Shown here: one piece after another, positions 25,353-34,922 of the stretch
Layout of the letters: each line of letters opens with the position of its first letter
Numbering within the stretch: the stretch's first letter is position 1
Assembly (NCBI GenBank): GCA_003280895.1
Contig: QCDM01000001.1
Location: forward strand, 116,193 to 180,192
Length of the DNA stretch: 64,000 bases
Reading direction: 5' to 3'
Source: Prochlorococcus sp. AG-355-I20
GTDB lineage: Bacteria; Cyanobacteriota; Cyanobacteriia; PCC-6307; Cyanobiaceae
The notes under the pieces: model-generated
Database searches by the model: none
What the model was told of the DNA's origin: nothing
Seen by the model: only the letters and a program-made list of their open reading frames with translations
Translations under genes and position numbers: made by a program

Positions 25353-26420
25353 ATGGCTTTAAATTATTACAAAAATGAGCTTAAAGAAAATGCTCAATTA
25401 CTAGCTTCTAAAGGAAAAGGAATATTAGCGGTAGATGAATCCACTAAAACAGTAGGTAAAAGACTCGCTGGAATTGGCGTTGAGAATACTGAAGACAATA
25501 GGAAGGCATATAGAGGAATGCTTTTTACTACAGAGGGTCTTGGCAAATATATAAGTGGAGCAATCCTCTTCGAAGAAACTCTTTATCAGAATCACCAAGA
25601 TGGCGAGTCAATGGTTAAGAAACTAAATGAATTAGGTATTATTCCAGGTATAAAGGTCGATAAAGGCCTAAATCCACTTCCAGGAGGGGGAGATGTAGAA
25701 ACTTTTTGCTCTGGCCTAGATGGGTTAGTTGAAAGAGCTGCAAAATATTATGAACAAGGTGCCAGATTTGCAAAGTGGAGAGCAGTTCTGCAAATTACAA
25801 ATGATGGTTGTCCTTCAAAACTATCAATTCAAGAGAATGCTTGGGGATTAGCAAGGTATGCAAGATCAGTTCAAGAATCTGGTTTAGTACCAATTATTGA
25901 ACCTGAAATCTTAATGGACGGTAATCATACTATTGAAAAAACTGCTGAAGTTCAAGGAGAGGTAATAAAGCAGGTTTATATTGCCTGTCAAGCTAATGGA
26001 GTTTTTCTAGAAGGCACTCTATTAAAACCTTCTATGACTGTTAATGGAGCAGATTGTCCAACAAAGGCTGATCCTATGAAGGTTGCTGAAATGACAATTA
26101 GAACTATGGAAAGATGCGTTCCTGCATCTGTTCCTGGAATAGTTTTCTTATCAGGAGGGTTAAGCGAAGAAGCTGCTTCTGTTTATCTAAATAACATGAA
26201 CACTCTTTACAGGAAAGCTTTATGGAATGTTTCATTCTCCTATGGAAGAGCATTACAGCACTCATGCTTAAAGGCCTGGAAAGGAAGCGACGTTGAAGGA
26301 GGTCAAAAAGCATTAATAGCAAGAGCCCAAGCAAACTCTGAAGCTTCAAAAGGTGCCTATGTAGCAGGATCTCAACCTTCATCTGATGAGCAATTGTTTG
26401 TGGCAGGCTACACTTACTAA
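25353..26420 (+). CDS. fda: Class I fructose-bisphosphate aldolase
   Basis: A Schiff-base aldolase of 355 residues. KGILAVDESTKTVGKRL, FAKWRAV with K141, and GTLLKPSMTVNG with the Schiff-base Lys at 225 are all present and match eukaryotic-type class I enzymes. It splits or forms fructose-1,6-bisphosphate without a metal. A metal-dependent class II aldolase gene follows 148 bases downstream, so the cell encodes both types side by side. Confidence 0.94.
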   Translation: MALNYYKNELKENAQLLASKGKGILAVDESTKTVGKRLAGIGVENTEDNRKAYRGMLFTTEGLGKYISGAILFEETLYQNHQDGESMVKKLNELGIIPGIKVDKGLNPLPGGGDVETFCSGLDGLVERAAKYYEQGARFAKWRAVLQITNDGCPSKLSIQENAWGLARYARSVQESGLVPIIEPEILMDGNHTIEKTAEVQGEVIKQVYIACQANGVFLEGTLLKPSMTVNGADCPTKADPMKVAEMTIRTMERCVPASVPGIVFLSGGLSEEAASVYLNNMNTLYRKALWNVSFSYGRALQHSCLKAWKGSDVEGGQKALIARAQANSEASKGAYVAGSQPSSDEQLFVAGYTY

Positions 26421-26568
26421 CTAAAAAAATCCTAAAAATATACTCTGGGTCATAAAATTAGTTTCTTTAATTTAGTATTTTGTATATCTAATGACGTGAC
26501 ATTTGATACCTCTTTATACTAAACTCTCGGAAACATATGCTTTATATAGCATTTAACTCATTTTAATT

Positions 26569-27642
26569 ATGGCCCTCGTTCCACTAAGACTACTTTTAGA
26601 CCACGCTGCTGAGAATGGTTACGGTATTCCAGCTTTCAATGTTAATAACCTTGAGCAAGTTCAAGCAATTATGGAAGCAGCATATGAAACTGATAGTCCT
26701 GTAATCCTCCAAGCTTCAAGAGGGGCAAGAAATTATGCAGGAGAAATCTTCTTACGTCATCTAATCCTTGCTGCGACAGAAACATATCCAAATATTCCAG
26801 TGGTAATGCACCAAGACCATGGTAATGAGCCATCAACATGCTATTCAGCAGCAATAAATGGTTTCACATCAGTAATGATGGATGGTTCTCTAGAGGCAGA
26901 TGCAAAAACACCCGCAAGTTACGAATATAATGTTGCAGTTACTAAAAAGGTTGTAGATTTTGCTCATTCAGTTGGGGTTAGTGTTGAAGGAGAATTAGGT
27001 TGCTTAGGTTCATTAGAAACAGGGAAAGGAGAAGCTGAAGATGGTCATGGTTTTGAAGGTGAACTTTCTACAGATATGCTTTTGACTGATCCTGAAGAAG
27101 CTGCAGATTTTGTTGCTAAAACAAAAGTTGATGCATTAGCTATTGCTATAGGTACAAGTCATGGTGCTTATAAATTCACAAGAAAACCTACAGGAGAAGT
27201 TCTTGCAATAAGCAGAATTGCTGAAATTCATAAAGCACTTCCCAATACCCATCTTGTAATGCATGGATCAAGTTCAGTTCCTCAGGAATGGTTGGATATC
27301 ATTAACAAATATGGTGGTGAAATCCCTCAAACATATGGTGTTCCTGTTGAAGAGATTCAAGAGGGAATAAGAAATGGAGTTAGAAAAGTCAACATTGATA
27401 CCGATAACAGACTTGCTTTCACTGCCGCTGTTAGAGAGGCAGCATTTGCTGATAAGGCAAACTTTGACCCAAGACATTTCAACAAACCTGCTAGAAAATA
27501 CATGAAGCAAGTTTGTCTTGATAGATACAAACAGTTCTGGTGCGAAGGGCAAGCAAGTAAGATCAAACAAAACAGTACAAATTATTTTGCTGATCTTTAC
27601 GCTAAAGGTGATTTAGATCCAAAAGTAAAAGCTACTGTTTAA
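26569..27642 (+). CDS. cbbA: Class II fructose/sedoheptulose-bisphosphate aldolase
   Basis: A zinc-dependent aldolase of 357 residues. MHQDHGN has H81, D83 and H84; GTSHGAYKF and [10 protein letters not shown] give the other metal and phosphate-binding residues. The CbbA-type sequence ([23 protein letters not shown]) fits Calvin-cycle aldolases that also make sedoheptulose-1,7-bisphosphate. It has its own 148-base upstream region and ends at a bidirectional terminator. Zinc demand makes it complementary to the metal-free class I enzyme next door. Confidence 0.95.
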   Translation: MALVPLRLLLDHAAENGYGIPAFNVNNLEQVQAIMEAAYETDSPVILQASRGARNYAGEIFLRHLILAATETYPNIPVVMHQDHGNEPSTCYSAAINGFTSVMMDGSLEADAKTPASYEYNVAVTKKVVDFAHSVGVSVEGELGCLGSLETGKGEAEDGHGFEGELSTDMLLTDPEEAADFVAKTKVDALAIAIGTSHGAYKFTRKPTGEVLAISRIAEIHKALPNTHLVMHGSSSVPQEWLDIINKYGGEIPQTYGVPVEEIQEGIRNGVRKVNIDTDNRLAFTAAVREAAFADKANFDPRHFNKPARKYMKQVCLDRYKQFWCEGQASKIKQNSTNYFADLYAKGDLDPKVKATV

Positions 27643-27660
27643 TTTCTTCCCAAATTAAAT

Positions 27661-27694
27661 AAAAAAAAGACCTCCTAAATTGGGGTCTTTTTTT
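27661..27694. terminator. Bidirectional rho-independent terminator between cbbA and purQ
   Basis: AAAAAAGACC pairs with GGTCTTTTTT across a short TCCTAAATTGG-type loop. A runs on the left and T runs on the right serve as the U-tracts for both strands. The placement just after the cbbA stop and at the purQ stop codon, between two convergent genes, fits a shared terminator. Confidence 0.8.
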
Positions 27695-28358
27695 ATTTCA
27701 ATATTAATGATTTTAATGTAAAGAGGCCATCAGTCCCACCAATTGTCTCGTCACATGCTCGCTCTGGATGAGGCATCAAACCTAGAACATTTCCCTTTTC
27801 ATTTGTTATGCCTGCGATATCGAATGAGGACCCATTAGGATTATTTTTATATCTCAAAGCAATCAATTCATTATCTACAAGTTTTTTTAAAGTATCAGAA
27901 TCACAATGATATCTTCCTTCCCCATGCGCTATTGGCAACTTAATAGTTTGTTTTTCATCTCCATTATTAAACCAACCTCCTTTTGAAGAAATGATATCAA
28001 GTTCAACGTCATCACAGATAAAATTAAGATTTTTATTTGCAACAAGAGCACCAGGCAAAAATCCTGATTCTGTCAAGATTTGAAACCCATTACAAATTCC
28101 TAAAACTCTTTTCCCGCTTTTAACAAACTCATCCAAGGCATTTATTAATGGAGAGAATCTCGCAATTGCTCCGCATCTCAAATAATCACCATAGCTAAAT
28201 CCTCCAGGTAAAACTATTGCATCTACATCACTTAAATCTGAAGACTCATGCCACAAGTATTTTGTTCTTATGTCTAGACAACCTTCCAATGCCCATGAAA
28301 CATCACGATCACAATTAGAACCAGGGAAGACAACAACTCCTACAGTAAAATTATCCAT
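27693..28358 (-). CDS. purQ: FGAM synthase subunit PurQ (glutaminase)
   Basis: A class I glutamine amidotransferase of 221 residues that supplies ammonia for step four of purine synthesis. The nucleophile is in [10 protein letters not shown], the oxyanion region in [15 protein letters not shown], and the His-Glu pair in [10 protein letters not shown]. It is transcribed after purS with one base between them. The separate purS/purQ arrangement implies a purL of the small type elsewhere. Confidence 0.96.
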   Translation of the reverse strand: MDNFTVGVVVFPGSNCDRDVSWALEGCLDIRTKYLWHESSDLSDVDAIVLPGGFSYGDYLRCGAIARFSPLINALDEFVKSGKRVLGICNGFQILTESGFLPGALVANKNLNFICDDVELDIISSKGGWFNNGDEKQTIKLPIAHGEGRYHCDSDTLKKLVDNELIALRYKNNPNGSSFDIAGITNEKGNVLGLMPHPERACDETIGGTDGLFTLKSLILK

Positions 28359-28359
28359 C

Positions 28360-28614
28360 TTATAATTTTTCTAGTGAATACTCGTAATCTTCAATAACAG
28401 TATTTGCGAATAACCTATCACACAATAAATCAATTTTTTCTCTTACTTCGTTTTCACCATTACCTTCTATTTTCACCTCAATCATTTTTCCTATACGTAA
28501 TGATTTTATTCCCTCGGCTCCAAGTTTTATAGAAGCAGATTTAGTAGCTTCCCCTGCTGGATCTAAAACTGAGGGTCTTAGTCTTACAAAAACTTTTACA
28601 GCAAATTGGTCCAA
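28360..28614 (-). CDS. purS: FGAM synthase subunit PurS
   Basis: An 84-residue protein with the PurS core: [32 protein letters not shown], and [19 protein letters not shown]. PurS dimers bridge PurQ and PurL in the ammonia-channelling complex. It directly precedes purQ on the minus strand. Confidence 0.95.
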   Translation of the reverse strand: MDQFAVKVFVRLRPSVLDPAGEATKSASIKLGAEGIKSLRIGKMIEVKIEGNGENEVREKIDLLCDRLFANTVIEDYEYSLEKL

Positions 28615-28712
28615 TTAAAAATTAATTTCTACTAGAAGATTAGTTTAAATTTTAATAAAAAGTACTATTGATTAATAAACAAATATTTTTTACCTTAAGG
28701 TTTTCTGAGTTA

Positions 28713-28877
28713 TTAAATGTCTATGTAGCCCCTACCAAAACAAACTAAACAAGTTCTTCTTGAATTTTCAGGTGTTTTAAAATTTCCTGAGCCTCCACAT
28801 TTTGAACATTTTATTTTATCAATTGAAGAAATTTCGTTAGAGATTATTTGTTTTAAAGCAATTTTTGAATTTTCCAT
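28713..28877 (-). CDS. DnaJ-type mini zinc-finger protein, 54 aa
   Basis: An ATG at 28875-28877 opens 54 codons ending in TAA at 28713-28715. The second half holds two J-protein cysteine repeats, C24-x2-C27-G-G-S-G and C43-x2-C46-F-G-R-G, which is one complete zinc-binding unit of the DnaJ type. No J domain is present. Stand-alone CxxCxGxG proteins include plant BSD2, which helps RuBisCO assembly; a chaperone role here is inference. It occupies the gap between purS and the cobW-like gene and lies on the same strand as both. Confidence 0.65.
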   Translation of the reverse strand: MENSKIALKQIISNEISSIDKIKCSKCGGSGNFKTPENSRRTCLVCFGRGYIDI

Positions 28878-28923
28878 CTTGGATTGTCTACTGTAGTAAG
28901 TATCCCGACACGTAACTATAAAG

Positions 28924-29988
28924 TCAAATTGCTATTTTTGGGTCACTTAAAATCTTAAATTTCTCTTTAATTTTTTTATTTAAAGTTTGTATAGATTTTT
29001 CATCAAAGGAAATTATTACTAATTCAAGCCCAGCATTATCATTTGGTCTCCAACAATTGTCTGGAGCTTCTTCAAACCAAGTATTAATTTTCTTTCCAAC
29101 AATTTGTATTTGTAAAGGCAATGATTTGTTTGGTATCCAAATACGTCCTTTTATTCGAAGAATGTTTAATTCATCCAAGATTTTTGACATCTCCTTTTCA
29201 AAGTAATTTTTTTCAAGGAAATAATTTAATTTAATAGAATCTGATACAAGTTCAACATGATTATGGTCATGTTCTTCAGTTAAAAATTCTTTATAAGTCT
29301 CTTTTTTTAAATTAAAATCAAATAGATAATTTAAATCAATTTTGCCATTCTTGGATTTAAGGACTGGTGTAGATGAATTTAGACTTCCTTGAATTTTATT
29401 TTTTACTACGTCAAACTGATCATCATTTAAGATATCTGATCTAGAGACTAAAACGATATCAGAAACTTCTAGTTGCTCCTCAAAAAGTTCATCTACAGTG
29501 GCGTTATGATCAATTTTATCTGTTTCATTATATTGTTTTATTATTTTATTTAAATCATTAATTGGTGAACCAATTAGCATAGATTCTCCATTAACGATAC
29601 CAACAACAACATCAAGGTAGATGGAAGACCTAATCTCAGGCCAGTTAAGTGCTTGAATTAAGGGAATTGGTAGTGCCAACCCACTTGTTTCGATAATTAT
29701 TGATTCGATAGGAGGATTAAATTCTAGGAGAGCTTTTATTGATGGAACAAAGTCATCTTGAACAGTACAACATAAGCATCCATTGTTTAATTCGATAACG
29801 CAGTCGTCTTCAGATTCATCACATTTATCACAACTTTTAATCAAATCACCGTCAATTCCAACATCACCAAATTCATTAATTATTAAACCAAATTTTTTAT
29901 TACTCTCTTTTAATAGATATCTTAGAAAAGTTGTTTTACCTGAACCAAGAAATCCCGAAACAACAATAACTGGAATTTTTTTTTTCAT
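28924..29988 (-). CDS. CobW/COG0523 GTP-binding metallochaperone
   Basis: The P-loop GFLGSGKTT (12-20), the metal site CLCC (C71, C73, C74) and a C-terminal CobW domain define the family. Two extras are notable: additional cysteines C53-x2-C56-x6-C63 just before the CxCC site, and a His-rich patch (EEHDHNHVE, about 239-247). Such features often mark zinc or cobalt handling. In cobalamin-making cyanobacteria a B12 role is possible; zinc allocation is an equally good reading. It follows the pentapeptide-repeat gene by 9 bases on the same strand. Confidence 0.85.
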   Translation of the reverse strand: MKKKIPVIVVSGFLGSGKTTFLRYLLKESNKKFGLIINEFGDVGIDGDLIKSCDKCDESEDDCVIELNNGCLCCTVQDDFVPSIKALLEFNPPIESIIIETSGLALPIPLIQALNWPEIRSSIYLDVVVGIVNGESMLIGSPINDLNKIIKQYNETDKIDHNATVDELFEEQLEVSDIVLVSRSDILNDDQFDVVKNKIQGSLNSSTPVLKSKNGKIDLNYLFDFNLKKETYKEFLTEEHDHNHVELVSDSIKLNYFLEKNYFEKEMSKILDELNILRIKGRIWIPNKSLPLQIQIVGKKINTWFEEAPDNCWRPNDNAGLELVIISFDEKSIQTLNKKIKEKFKILSDPKIAI

Positions 29989-29997
29989 CTTTGATGA

Positions 29998-30510
29998 TTA
30001 ACAACCTAAGCTATATTCTGTACTCTCTCCTGTGGAACTATTTGTGCCATTAGCAATCGCACATAATTGTTTTTGTTGTGTACGACTAAGAACAGCATCA
30101 GTAAAATCTGCACCATCTATTTTTGCACCTTCAAAATTACTCTCCATTAATAAAGCATTAGTAAAATTAACATCCGAAAGATCAGCATCTGTAAAGTCTG
30201 TTGCATAAGCTAGTGCATCTCTTAAATTTGCTCCAGTAAACTTTGAGTTTTGCAATTTACTATTATTGAACACCGCCCCTTCTAAATTACTTTCACTGAA
30301 ATTAAACCCATTCAAATCAAACTTAACGTATTCGTTACCGCTTAAATCTTGACCATGCATATCTGGCTCTAAATTAAGGTCTTGCTGGTTTCTAATCTCA
30401 GGAGGTCTTTTAGCCCATGCAGAATTTACAGAATTAAAAAATAAAATCCCAACGAATAACAAAGTAATAAGTGCATTCTTTAGAGAGGGGAAAACAATTG
30501 ATTTAATCAT
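29998..30510 (-). CDS. Exported pentapeptide-repeat protein
   Basis: A signal peptide (core ALITLLFVGILFF, cleavage after AWA near residue 33) is followed by about 15 A(D/N)LXX-type repeats (LEGAVFNNSKL, ANLRDALAYATDFTDADL and on), giving a right-handed quadrilateral beta-helix. A C-terminal cap contains C150 and C170, possibly a disulfide. The product is probably in the thylakoid lumen or periplasm, where related cyanobacterial proteins are known. It likely forms an operon with the CobW-like gene. Confidence 0.85.
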   Translation of the reverse strand: MIKSIVFPSLKNALITLLFVGILFFNSVNSAWAKRPPEIRNQQDLNLEPDMHGQDLSGNEYVKFDLNGFNFSESNLEGAVFNNSKLQNSKFTGANLRDALAYATDFTDADLSDVNFTNALLMESNFEGAKIDGADFTDAVLSRTQQKQLCAIANGTNSSTGESTEYSLGC

Positions 30511-30573
30511 AATAAGACTGTATTTTAGAACTTAAGTATTTAAAGTTTGTAAGAGTATTTTAAAGGAAAATAT

Positions 30574-31191
30574 ATGGCAATGTCACTAAAGGTTATTGTT
30601 CCTCCTCATCCATTAATAAAACATTGGCTTTCAATATTGCGAGAAAAAAATACTCCAAATATTTTGTACTCAACAGGATATGAGCAATTAGGGAAATGGC
30701 TTACATATGAAGCATTACGTAATTGGCTGCCATATAAAAAAGAAATAGTTAATACTGGTAATGGAGACGCAGATGGATTCTTTATTAATAATGATTATCC
30801 AATAAAAGTGCTCGCAATGTTGCCCGAAGGGTTATCTCTTTGGTTTGGATCTAAAGAAGTAATTCCTAATTCAACCCTCTCATTAGGAGAACTTCCTAAA
30901 ACTATTGAATCAAATGAAGGACTTATATTTTATTCAGAACAAATAACAACAAAATCAGCAACATTAGAAACTTTAATTAAATTAAAGGAATTAGGTGTTG
31001 ATTCAAATAGGGTTCTTTTAATAACTGCAATTTGCTCAAATAAAGGATTAAATGAAATTGCGAAATTACTCCCTAACCAGGTAATTTACACTTCTTGCAT
31101 AGATGAGGAAGACGAAAAAACACAATTATTAGTACCGGGTATTGGGAATCCTCTATCGCGTTTAAGTACTATATTTAAAGATAAGAACTAA
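30574..31191 (+). CDS. Uracil phosphoribosyltransferase-like protein with altered PRPP loop
   Basis: The 205-residue protein resembles UPRT: VIVPPHPLIKHWLSILRE at the N-terminus, then YEALRNWLPYKKE, VLAMLPEGLSLWFG and a C-terminal RVLLITAICSNKGLNEIAK. In true UPRT the PRPP-binding loop carries a DP(M/L)xATGGS motif; here that place reads YSEQITTKSATLETL. Loss of the acidic and Gly residues argues against normal catalysis. It may bind a nucleotide or serve as a regulator. It is followed 29 bases later by a small membrane protein gene. Confidence 0.75.
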   Translation: MAMSLKVIVPPHPLIKHWLSILREKNTPNILYSTGYEQLGKWLTYEALRNWLPYKKEIVNTGNGDADGFFINNDYPIKVLAMLPEGLSLWFGSKEVIPNSTLSLGELPKTIESNEGLIFYSEQITTKSATLETLIKLKELGVDSNRVLLITAICSNKGLNEIAKLLPNQVIYTSCIDEEDEKTQLLVPGIGNPLSRLSTIFKDKN

Positions 31192-31220
31192 TATAGAATA
31201 TAGGAGTAAATATTTTACCA

Positions 31221-31511
31221 ATGTCTGAATACAGAGATTCGTCTTCAAATAATCTTTTATCATTAATAAGCGGTGCTTTTATTGGAGCAGCAGGTCTAGC
31301 TTGGTGGTTAATATCCGAAGCAGACAAAAGAAAGGAGGAAAAAAAACAAAAAGCAATGATGTATTCCTCCAGAATTCAAGACGGCTCAGAAGCGATTGAT
31401 TCAAATGAAAATATAAATGAAGTTGAAGGAGAGAATCTGGAGAAGAAAGTTGAGCAACTTAATTCTGCAATTGCTGATGTGAGGAAGCAACTTGAAGAGT
31501 TGGGGCAATAG
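31221..31511 (+). CDS. Small membrane protein with coiled-coil tail, 96 aa
   Basis: One N-terminal hydrophobic span (LLSLISGAFIGAAGLAWWLI, about 12-31) is followed by a basic stretch (EADKRKEEKKQKAMM), an acidic linker and a C-terminal heptad-like helix (LEKKVEQLNSAIADVRKQLEEL). This suggests an anchored oligomeric protein. It lies between the UPRT-like gene and ilvD, 23 bases before the latter. Function not known. Confidence 0.75.
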   Translation: MSEYRDSSSNNLLSLISGAFIGAAGLAWWLISEADKRKEEKKQKAMMYSSRIQDGSEAIDSNENINEVEGENLEKKVEQLNSAIADVRKQLEELGQ

Positions 31512-31534
31512 AATAAAATAGGTTCTCAAATAAT

Positions 31535-33208
31535 ATGAATAAACTCAGATCATCTGCAATAACCCAAGGTGTGCAAAGATCCCCTAACAGATCGATGTTA
31601 AGAGCTGTTGGATTTAATGATGAAGATTTTAATAAACCTATTATTGGAGTTGCAAATGGATACAGCACCATAACACCATGCAATATGGGTTTAAATAAGT
31701 TAGCTCTAAAAGCTGAAGAGTCTATAAAAAGATCAGGTGGGATGCCTCAAATGTTTGGGACTATAACAGTAAGTGATGGGATTTCTATGGGAACAGAGGG
31801 CATGAAATATTCCCTAGTTTCAAGAGAAGTTATTGCTGATTCAATTGAAACAGCATGCAATGCTCAGAGTATGGATGGAGTACTTGCTATAGGTGGATGT
31901 GATAAAAATATGCCGGGTGCCATGATTGCGATTGCAAGAATGAATATCCCCTCAATTTTCATTTATGGAGGGACAATAAAGCCTGGGAAATTGCATGGAG
32001 AAGATCTTACTGTTGTTAGTGCATTTGAAGCTGTTGGACAATTAACATCAGGCAAAATTAATGAAGAAAGGCTAATCCAAGTTGAGAAAAATTGTATTCC
32101 TGGTGCTGGTAGCTGTGGAGGAATGTTTACAGCTAATACAATGTCTGCGGTTATTGAAGTATTAGGGTTAAGTCTTCCTCACAGTTCCACTATGGCTGCT
32201 GAAGATCTTGAAAAAGAATTAAGTGCAGATAAAAGTGCTGAGATACTAGTCTCTGCAATAGAAAAAGATATAAGACCTCTAGACCTAATGACAAAGAAAG
32301 CATTTGAAAATGCAATATCAGTAATTATGGCAATTGGCGGATCAACAAATGCGGTATTGCACATCTTAGCTATTGCGAATACTGCAGGAATAGATATCAA
32401 CATTAATGATTTTGAGAGAATCAGACAAAAAGTACCAGTTATTTGTGACCTTAAACCGAGTGGTAAATATGTGACGGTGGATCTTCATAAGGCAGGTGGA
32501 ATTCCACAAGTAATGAAAATACTTTTGAAAGCAGGATTAATTCATGGCGATTGCAAAAACATTGAAGGCAAAACCATCTCAGAATACTTACAGAATATTC
32601 CAGATAAGCCTCCAACAAATCAAAATGTCATAAGAGACATAGATGAACCTCTTTATAAAAAAGGACATCTAGCGATATTAAAAGGTAACTTAGCGAGCGA
32701 AGGTTCTGTAGCCAAAATCAGCGGAGTAAAAAACCCTGTATTAACAGGTCCCGCAAAGATTTTTGAAAGTGAAGAGGATTGTTTAAAATCGATATTAAAT
32801 AACGATATCAAAGCTGGTGATGTTGTTGTTATTAGAAACGAAGGTCCTGTAGGAGGTCCAGGCATGAGAGAAATGTTAGCTCCAACATCTGCGATTGTTG
32901 GTCAAGGGCTAGGAGAGAAGGTTGCTTTAATTACCGATGGCAGATTTAGTGGGGGTACCTATGGTCTTGTTGTGGGTCACATAGCTCCAGAGGCTGCTGT
33001 AGGAGGAAATATTGCTCTAATAAAACAAGGTGATCTAATTACAGTAGATGCTGTAAAACAACTAATTGAAGTTGATTTATCTGACGAAGAATTAGAAAAA
33101 AGAAAAAAAGATTGGGTAAAACCTATTCAAAAATACAAAAGAGGAATTCTTTCAAAATATTCGAGAATTGTAAGCACATCAAGTTTAGGGGCTGTTACTG
33201 ATTTATAA
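31535..33208 (+). CDS. ilvD: Dihydroxy-acid dehydratase, branched-chain amino acid biosynthesis
   Basis: Iron-sulfur ligands lie in [11 protein letters not shown] and [15 protein letters not shown]. The C-terminal half has [15 protein letters not shown] and [13 protein letters not shown], standard for IlvD. Length 557 is full. It dehydrates dihydroxy acids in isoleucine and valine synthesis, and its cluster makes it oxygen- and iron-sensitive. It is the last gene of a short plus-strand run. Confidence 0.97.
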   Translation: MNKLRSSAITQGVQRSPNRSMLRAVGFNDEDFNKPIIGVANGYSTITPCNMGLNKLALKAEESIKRSGGMPQMFGTITVSDGISMGTEGMKYSLVSREVIADSIETACNAQSMDGVLAIGGCDKNMPGAMIAIARMNIPSIFIYGGTIKPGKLHGEDLTVVSAFEAVGQLTSGKINEERLIQVEKNCIPGAGSCGGMFTANTMSAVIEVLGLSLPHSSTMAAEDLEKELSADKSAEILVSAIEKDIRPLDLMTKKAFENAISVIMAIGGSTNAVLHILAIANTAGIDININDFERIRQKVPVICDLKPSGKYVTVDLHKAGGIPQVMKILLKAGLIHGDCKNIEGKTISEYLQNIPDKPPTNQNVIRDIDEPLYKKGHLAILKGNLASEGSVAKISGVKNPVLTGPAKIFESEEDCLKSILNNDIKAGDVVVIRNEGPVGGPGMREMLAPTSAIVGQGLGEKVALITDGRFSGGTYGLVVGHIAPEAAVGGNIALIKQGDLITVDAVKQLIEVDLSDEELEKRKKDWVKPIQKYKRGILSKYSRIVSTSSLGAVTDL

Positions 33209-33229
33209 ATCAGCTCAAATTTTATTTTC

Positions 33230-33616
33230 TTAATCAATAAAACTTTTTATCCTATTTGCTAAATTTTCCAATCTAGCACTGTATTTTGGTGAGTTGCATT
33301 TTTTTCCATTATTGCTATCCATCCATAATGTTTTAACTCCGCACCATAATATTGGTTCAGCAGGGAAGTTAAGCTTAGAGATTACTAAAACCAACTCTTT
33401 ATTTGATTTAAAAAGTTCTAATTCAAGATCATAAATTTCTAATCTTTTACCTTCTTTATCTCGACATAAGATATTAACGGTTAAATCGATATCTTCATTT
33501 TCGAATTCGTATTCACCATTTATTTTCACTACAGAATGAACAAAAGGTTTATTTGTTAAATCTGCTGACTTAGCGATTAGGCTCTCTATATTTTTAGGTG
33601 GATTTTCAAATAACAC
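33230..33616 (-). CDS. Hypothetical protein, 128 aa, downstream of CIA30
   Basis: A soluble beta-rich protein with no known motif. Features include NGEYEFENEDIDLTVNI, LEIYDLELELFKSNKELVLVISK and a Trp-containing segment near the end (EPILWCGVKTLWMD) with two cysteines (C92, C106). Its start overlaps the end of the CIA30 gene by 11 bases, so the two are translationally linked. Family not recognised. Confidence 0.7.
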   Translation of the reverse strand: MLFENPPKNIESLIAKSADLTNKPFVHSVVKINGEYEFENEDIDLTVNILCRDKEGKRLEIYDLELELFKSNKELVLVISKLNFPAEPILWCGVKTLWMDSNNGKKCNSPKYSARLENLANRIKSFID

Positions 33617-34154
33617 TTATTGATTTAATTAAAACTTTGATTAAACCCTGTTTAAATTCATTATTAAGTAATCCATCATCACCGAACTTAGAGTGTAGTA
33701 GTTGCAATCTTTTAATTTTAGATGGCTTGAATTTAAATGGAAAACGTACTTTATTAGCTCTTACTGAAGGTTTTAACTCACTAAAAGGAATTTGAACATT
33801 TGTTGTCCCGAATTTTTTTGTTGGGAATGATTTAATCCATCTAAGTCCACCCGGAATAAATTCGGTTAGTCCTAGTAGATCATCTTCACAAGCGACAGCA
33901 AATTTAAAAGTTCTTCCTTGTCCATCAATATTTAATTCAAAGGATGAATACTCAGATACATTTAAAGAAGGTTTATATATAGACGATCTACAACTAACAA
34001 ATCCTCCTGCTTTCTCGACAATATTACCCTTTAATATCAAACCCGAATTTGAAATTTCACAAAAAGCTGAACTTGACCCGCCCATAACAGTATCATTTAA
34101 TGTTTTCCAACCATCGAACTCCTTTTTCTGGAATAAAAATTTTTTCTTACTCAT
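33606..34154 (-). CDS. CIA30-family (complex I intermediate-associated protein 30-like)
   Basis: The jelly-roll CIA30 pattern is present: WKTLNDTVMGGSSSAF at the start, then GLILKGNIVEKAGGFVSCRS, FELNIDGQGRTFKFAV and VQIPFSELKPSVR. Length 182 is typical. In mitochondria CIA30 assists complex I assembly; cyanobacterial members are thought to help NDH-1 or photosystem assembly, without proof here. It lies in the run downstream of pgl and overlaps the next gene by 11 bases. Confidence 0.85.
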   Translation of the reverse strand: MSKKKFLFQKKEFDGWKTLNDTVMGGSSSAFCEISNSGLILKGNIVEKAGGFVSCRSSIYKPSLNVSEYSSFELNIDGQGRTFKFAVACEDDLLGLTEFIPGGLRWIKSFPTKKFGTTNVQIPFSELKPSVRANKVRFPFKFKPSKIKRLQLLHSKFGDDGLLNNEFKQGLIKVLIKSISVI

Positions 34155-34184
34155 TAAATAATTTAAATTATTAATAGACTTTAA

Positions 34185-34922
34185 CTAAATTTCTAATTCT
34201 TTTGCTGATTCCTGATCACAAAATATTGAAATTTGATTAATAGATTTTATTAATTTTGATGGTGTTCTTTCTGGTTGCTCTTTTTCATCTAATAACCGCT
34301 CAAGAGCAATTCTTTTAGAAGCTCCACTAACTAAAAATACTATCTTTGAAGAAGCTGAAAGAACCTTTGGAGTTAATGAAATTCTTTTTAAACCTTTACC
34401 TTCATTAAAAATAACAAAATCATCTACATTATTATTTTTTTGATAGGGGAATAGTGATGCTGTATGACCATCGTCACCAAGACCTAATAATGTTAAATCA
34501 AAAGTTGGAGGGTTTGATCCGCATTTTTCAAATAATTTAGAAATAAATTGATTTTTTATAGCTTCATCATCAGCACTTAGATCATTGAAAATTTCATAAA
34601 AAAAAGCTTTAGATCCAAAATTAGTTAACAATGAATTCTTCAACATTAAAGAGTTACTCAATTCTGAATTTGGATCAACGCATCTTTCATCTCCTAAAAA
34701 GACATCAACCATATCCCATCTAAGATCGTTTTTTGATAAAAGCTTATAGACAGATTTAGGAGTTGAACCTCCACTTACACAAAATTTGAACCTGTCTTTC
34801 TTTTTTAAAGTATGAATAATGTGGCTTTCAATAAACTTAAAAACCGCTGTAGATAGCTCTAACTTGTCTTTGTAAATGTTGAGTGTATATCCATTTTTAA
34901 CCTTTTCAATCATTTCATCCAT
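34185..34922 (-). CDS. pgl: 6-phosphogluconolactonase
   Basis: The sugar-phosphate-binding SGGSTPKSVYKLL, the DVFLGDERCVDPNS loop and LGLGDDGHTASLFP are all typical of Pgl/DevB. Length 245 is normal. It hydrolyses 6-phosphogluconolactone in the oxidative pentose phosphate pathway. It overlaps the gnd gene by 13 bases, so the two consecutive steps of the pathway are coupled at the level of translation. Confidence 0.95.
   Translation of the reverse strand: MDEMIEKVKNGYTLNIYKDKLELSTAVFKFIESHIIHTLKKKDRFKFCVSGGSTPKSVYKLLSKNDLRWDMVDVFLGDERCVDPNSELSNSLMLKNSLLTNFGSKAFFYEIFNDLSADDEAIKNQFISKLFEKCGSNPPTFDLTLLGLGDDGHTASLFPYQKNNNVDDFVIFNEGKGLKRISLTPKVLSASSKIVFLVSGASKRIALERLLDEKEQPERTPSKLIKSINQISIFCDQESAKELEI

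Noticed and set aside
26104..26382. 92-codon frame antisense to the class I aldolase gene
   Set aside because: It lies wholly within a well-supported coding gene on the other strand and its Leu-rich translation is a typical shadow.
26525..26552. Possible Yfr2-type small RNA upstream of cbbA (CGGAAACA followed by an ATGCT/AGCAT hairpin)
   Set aside because: Only the short GGAAACA string recalls the Yfr2 loop; the stem is 5 bp and the family's overall structure and terminator are not seen. It is more likely the cbbA leader.
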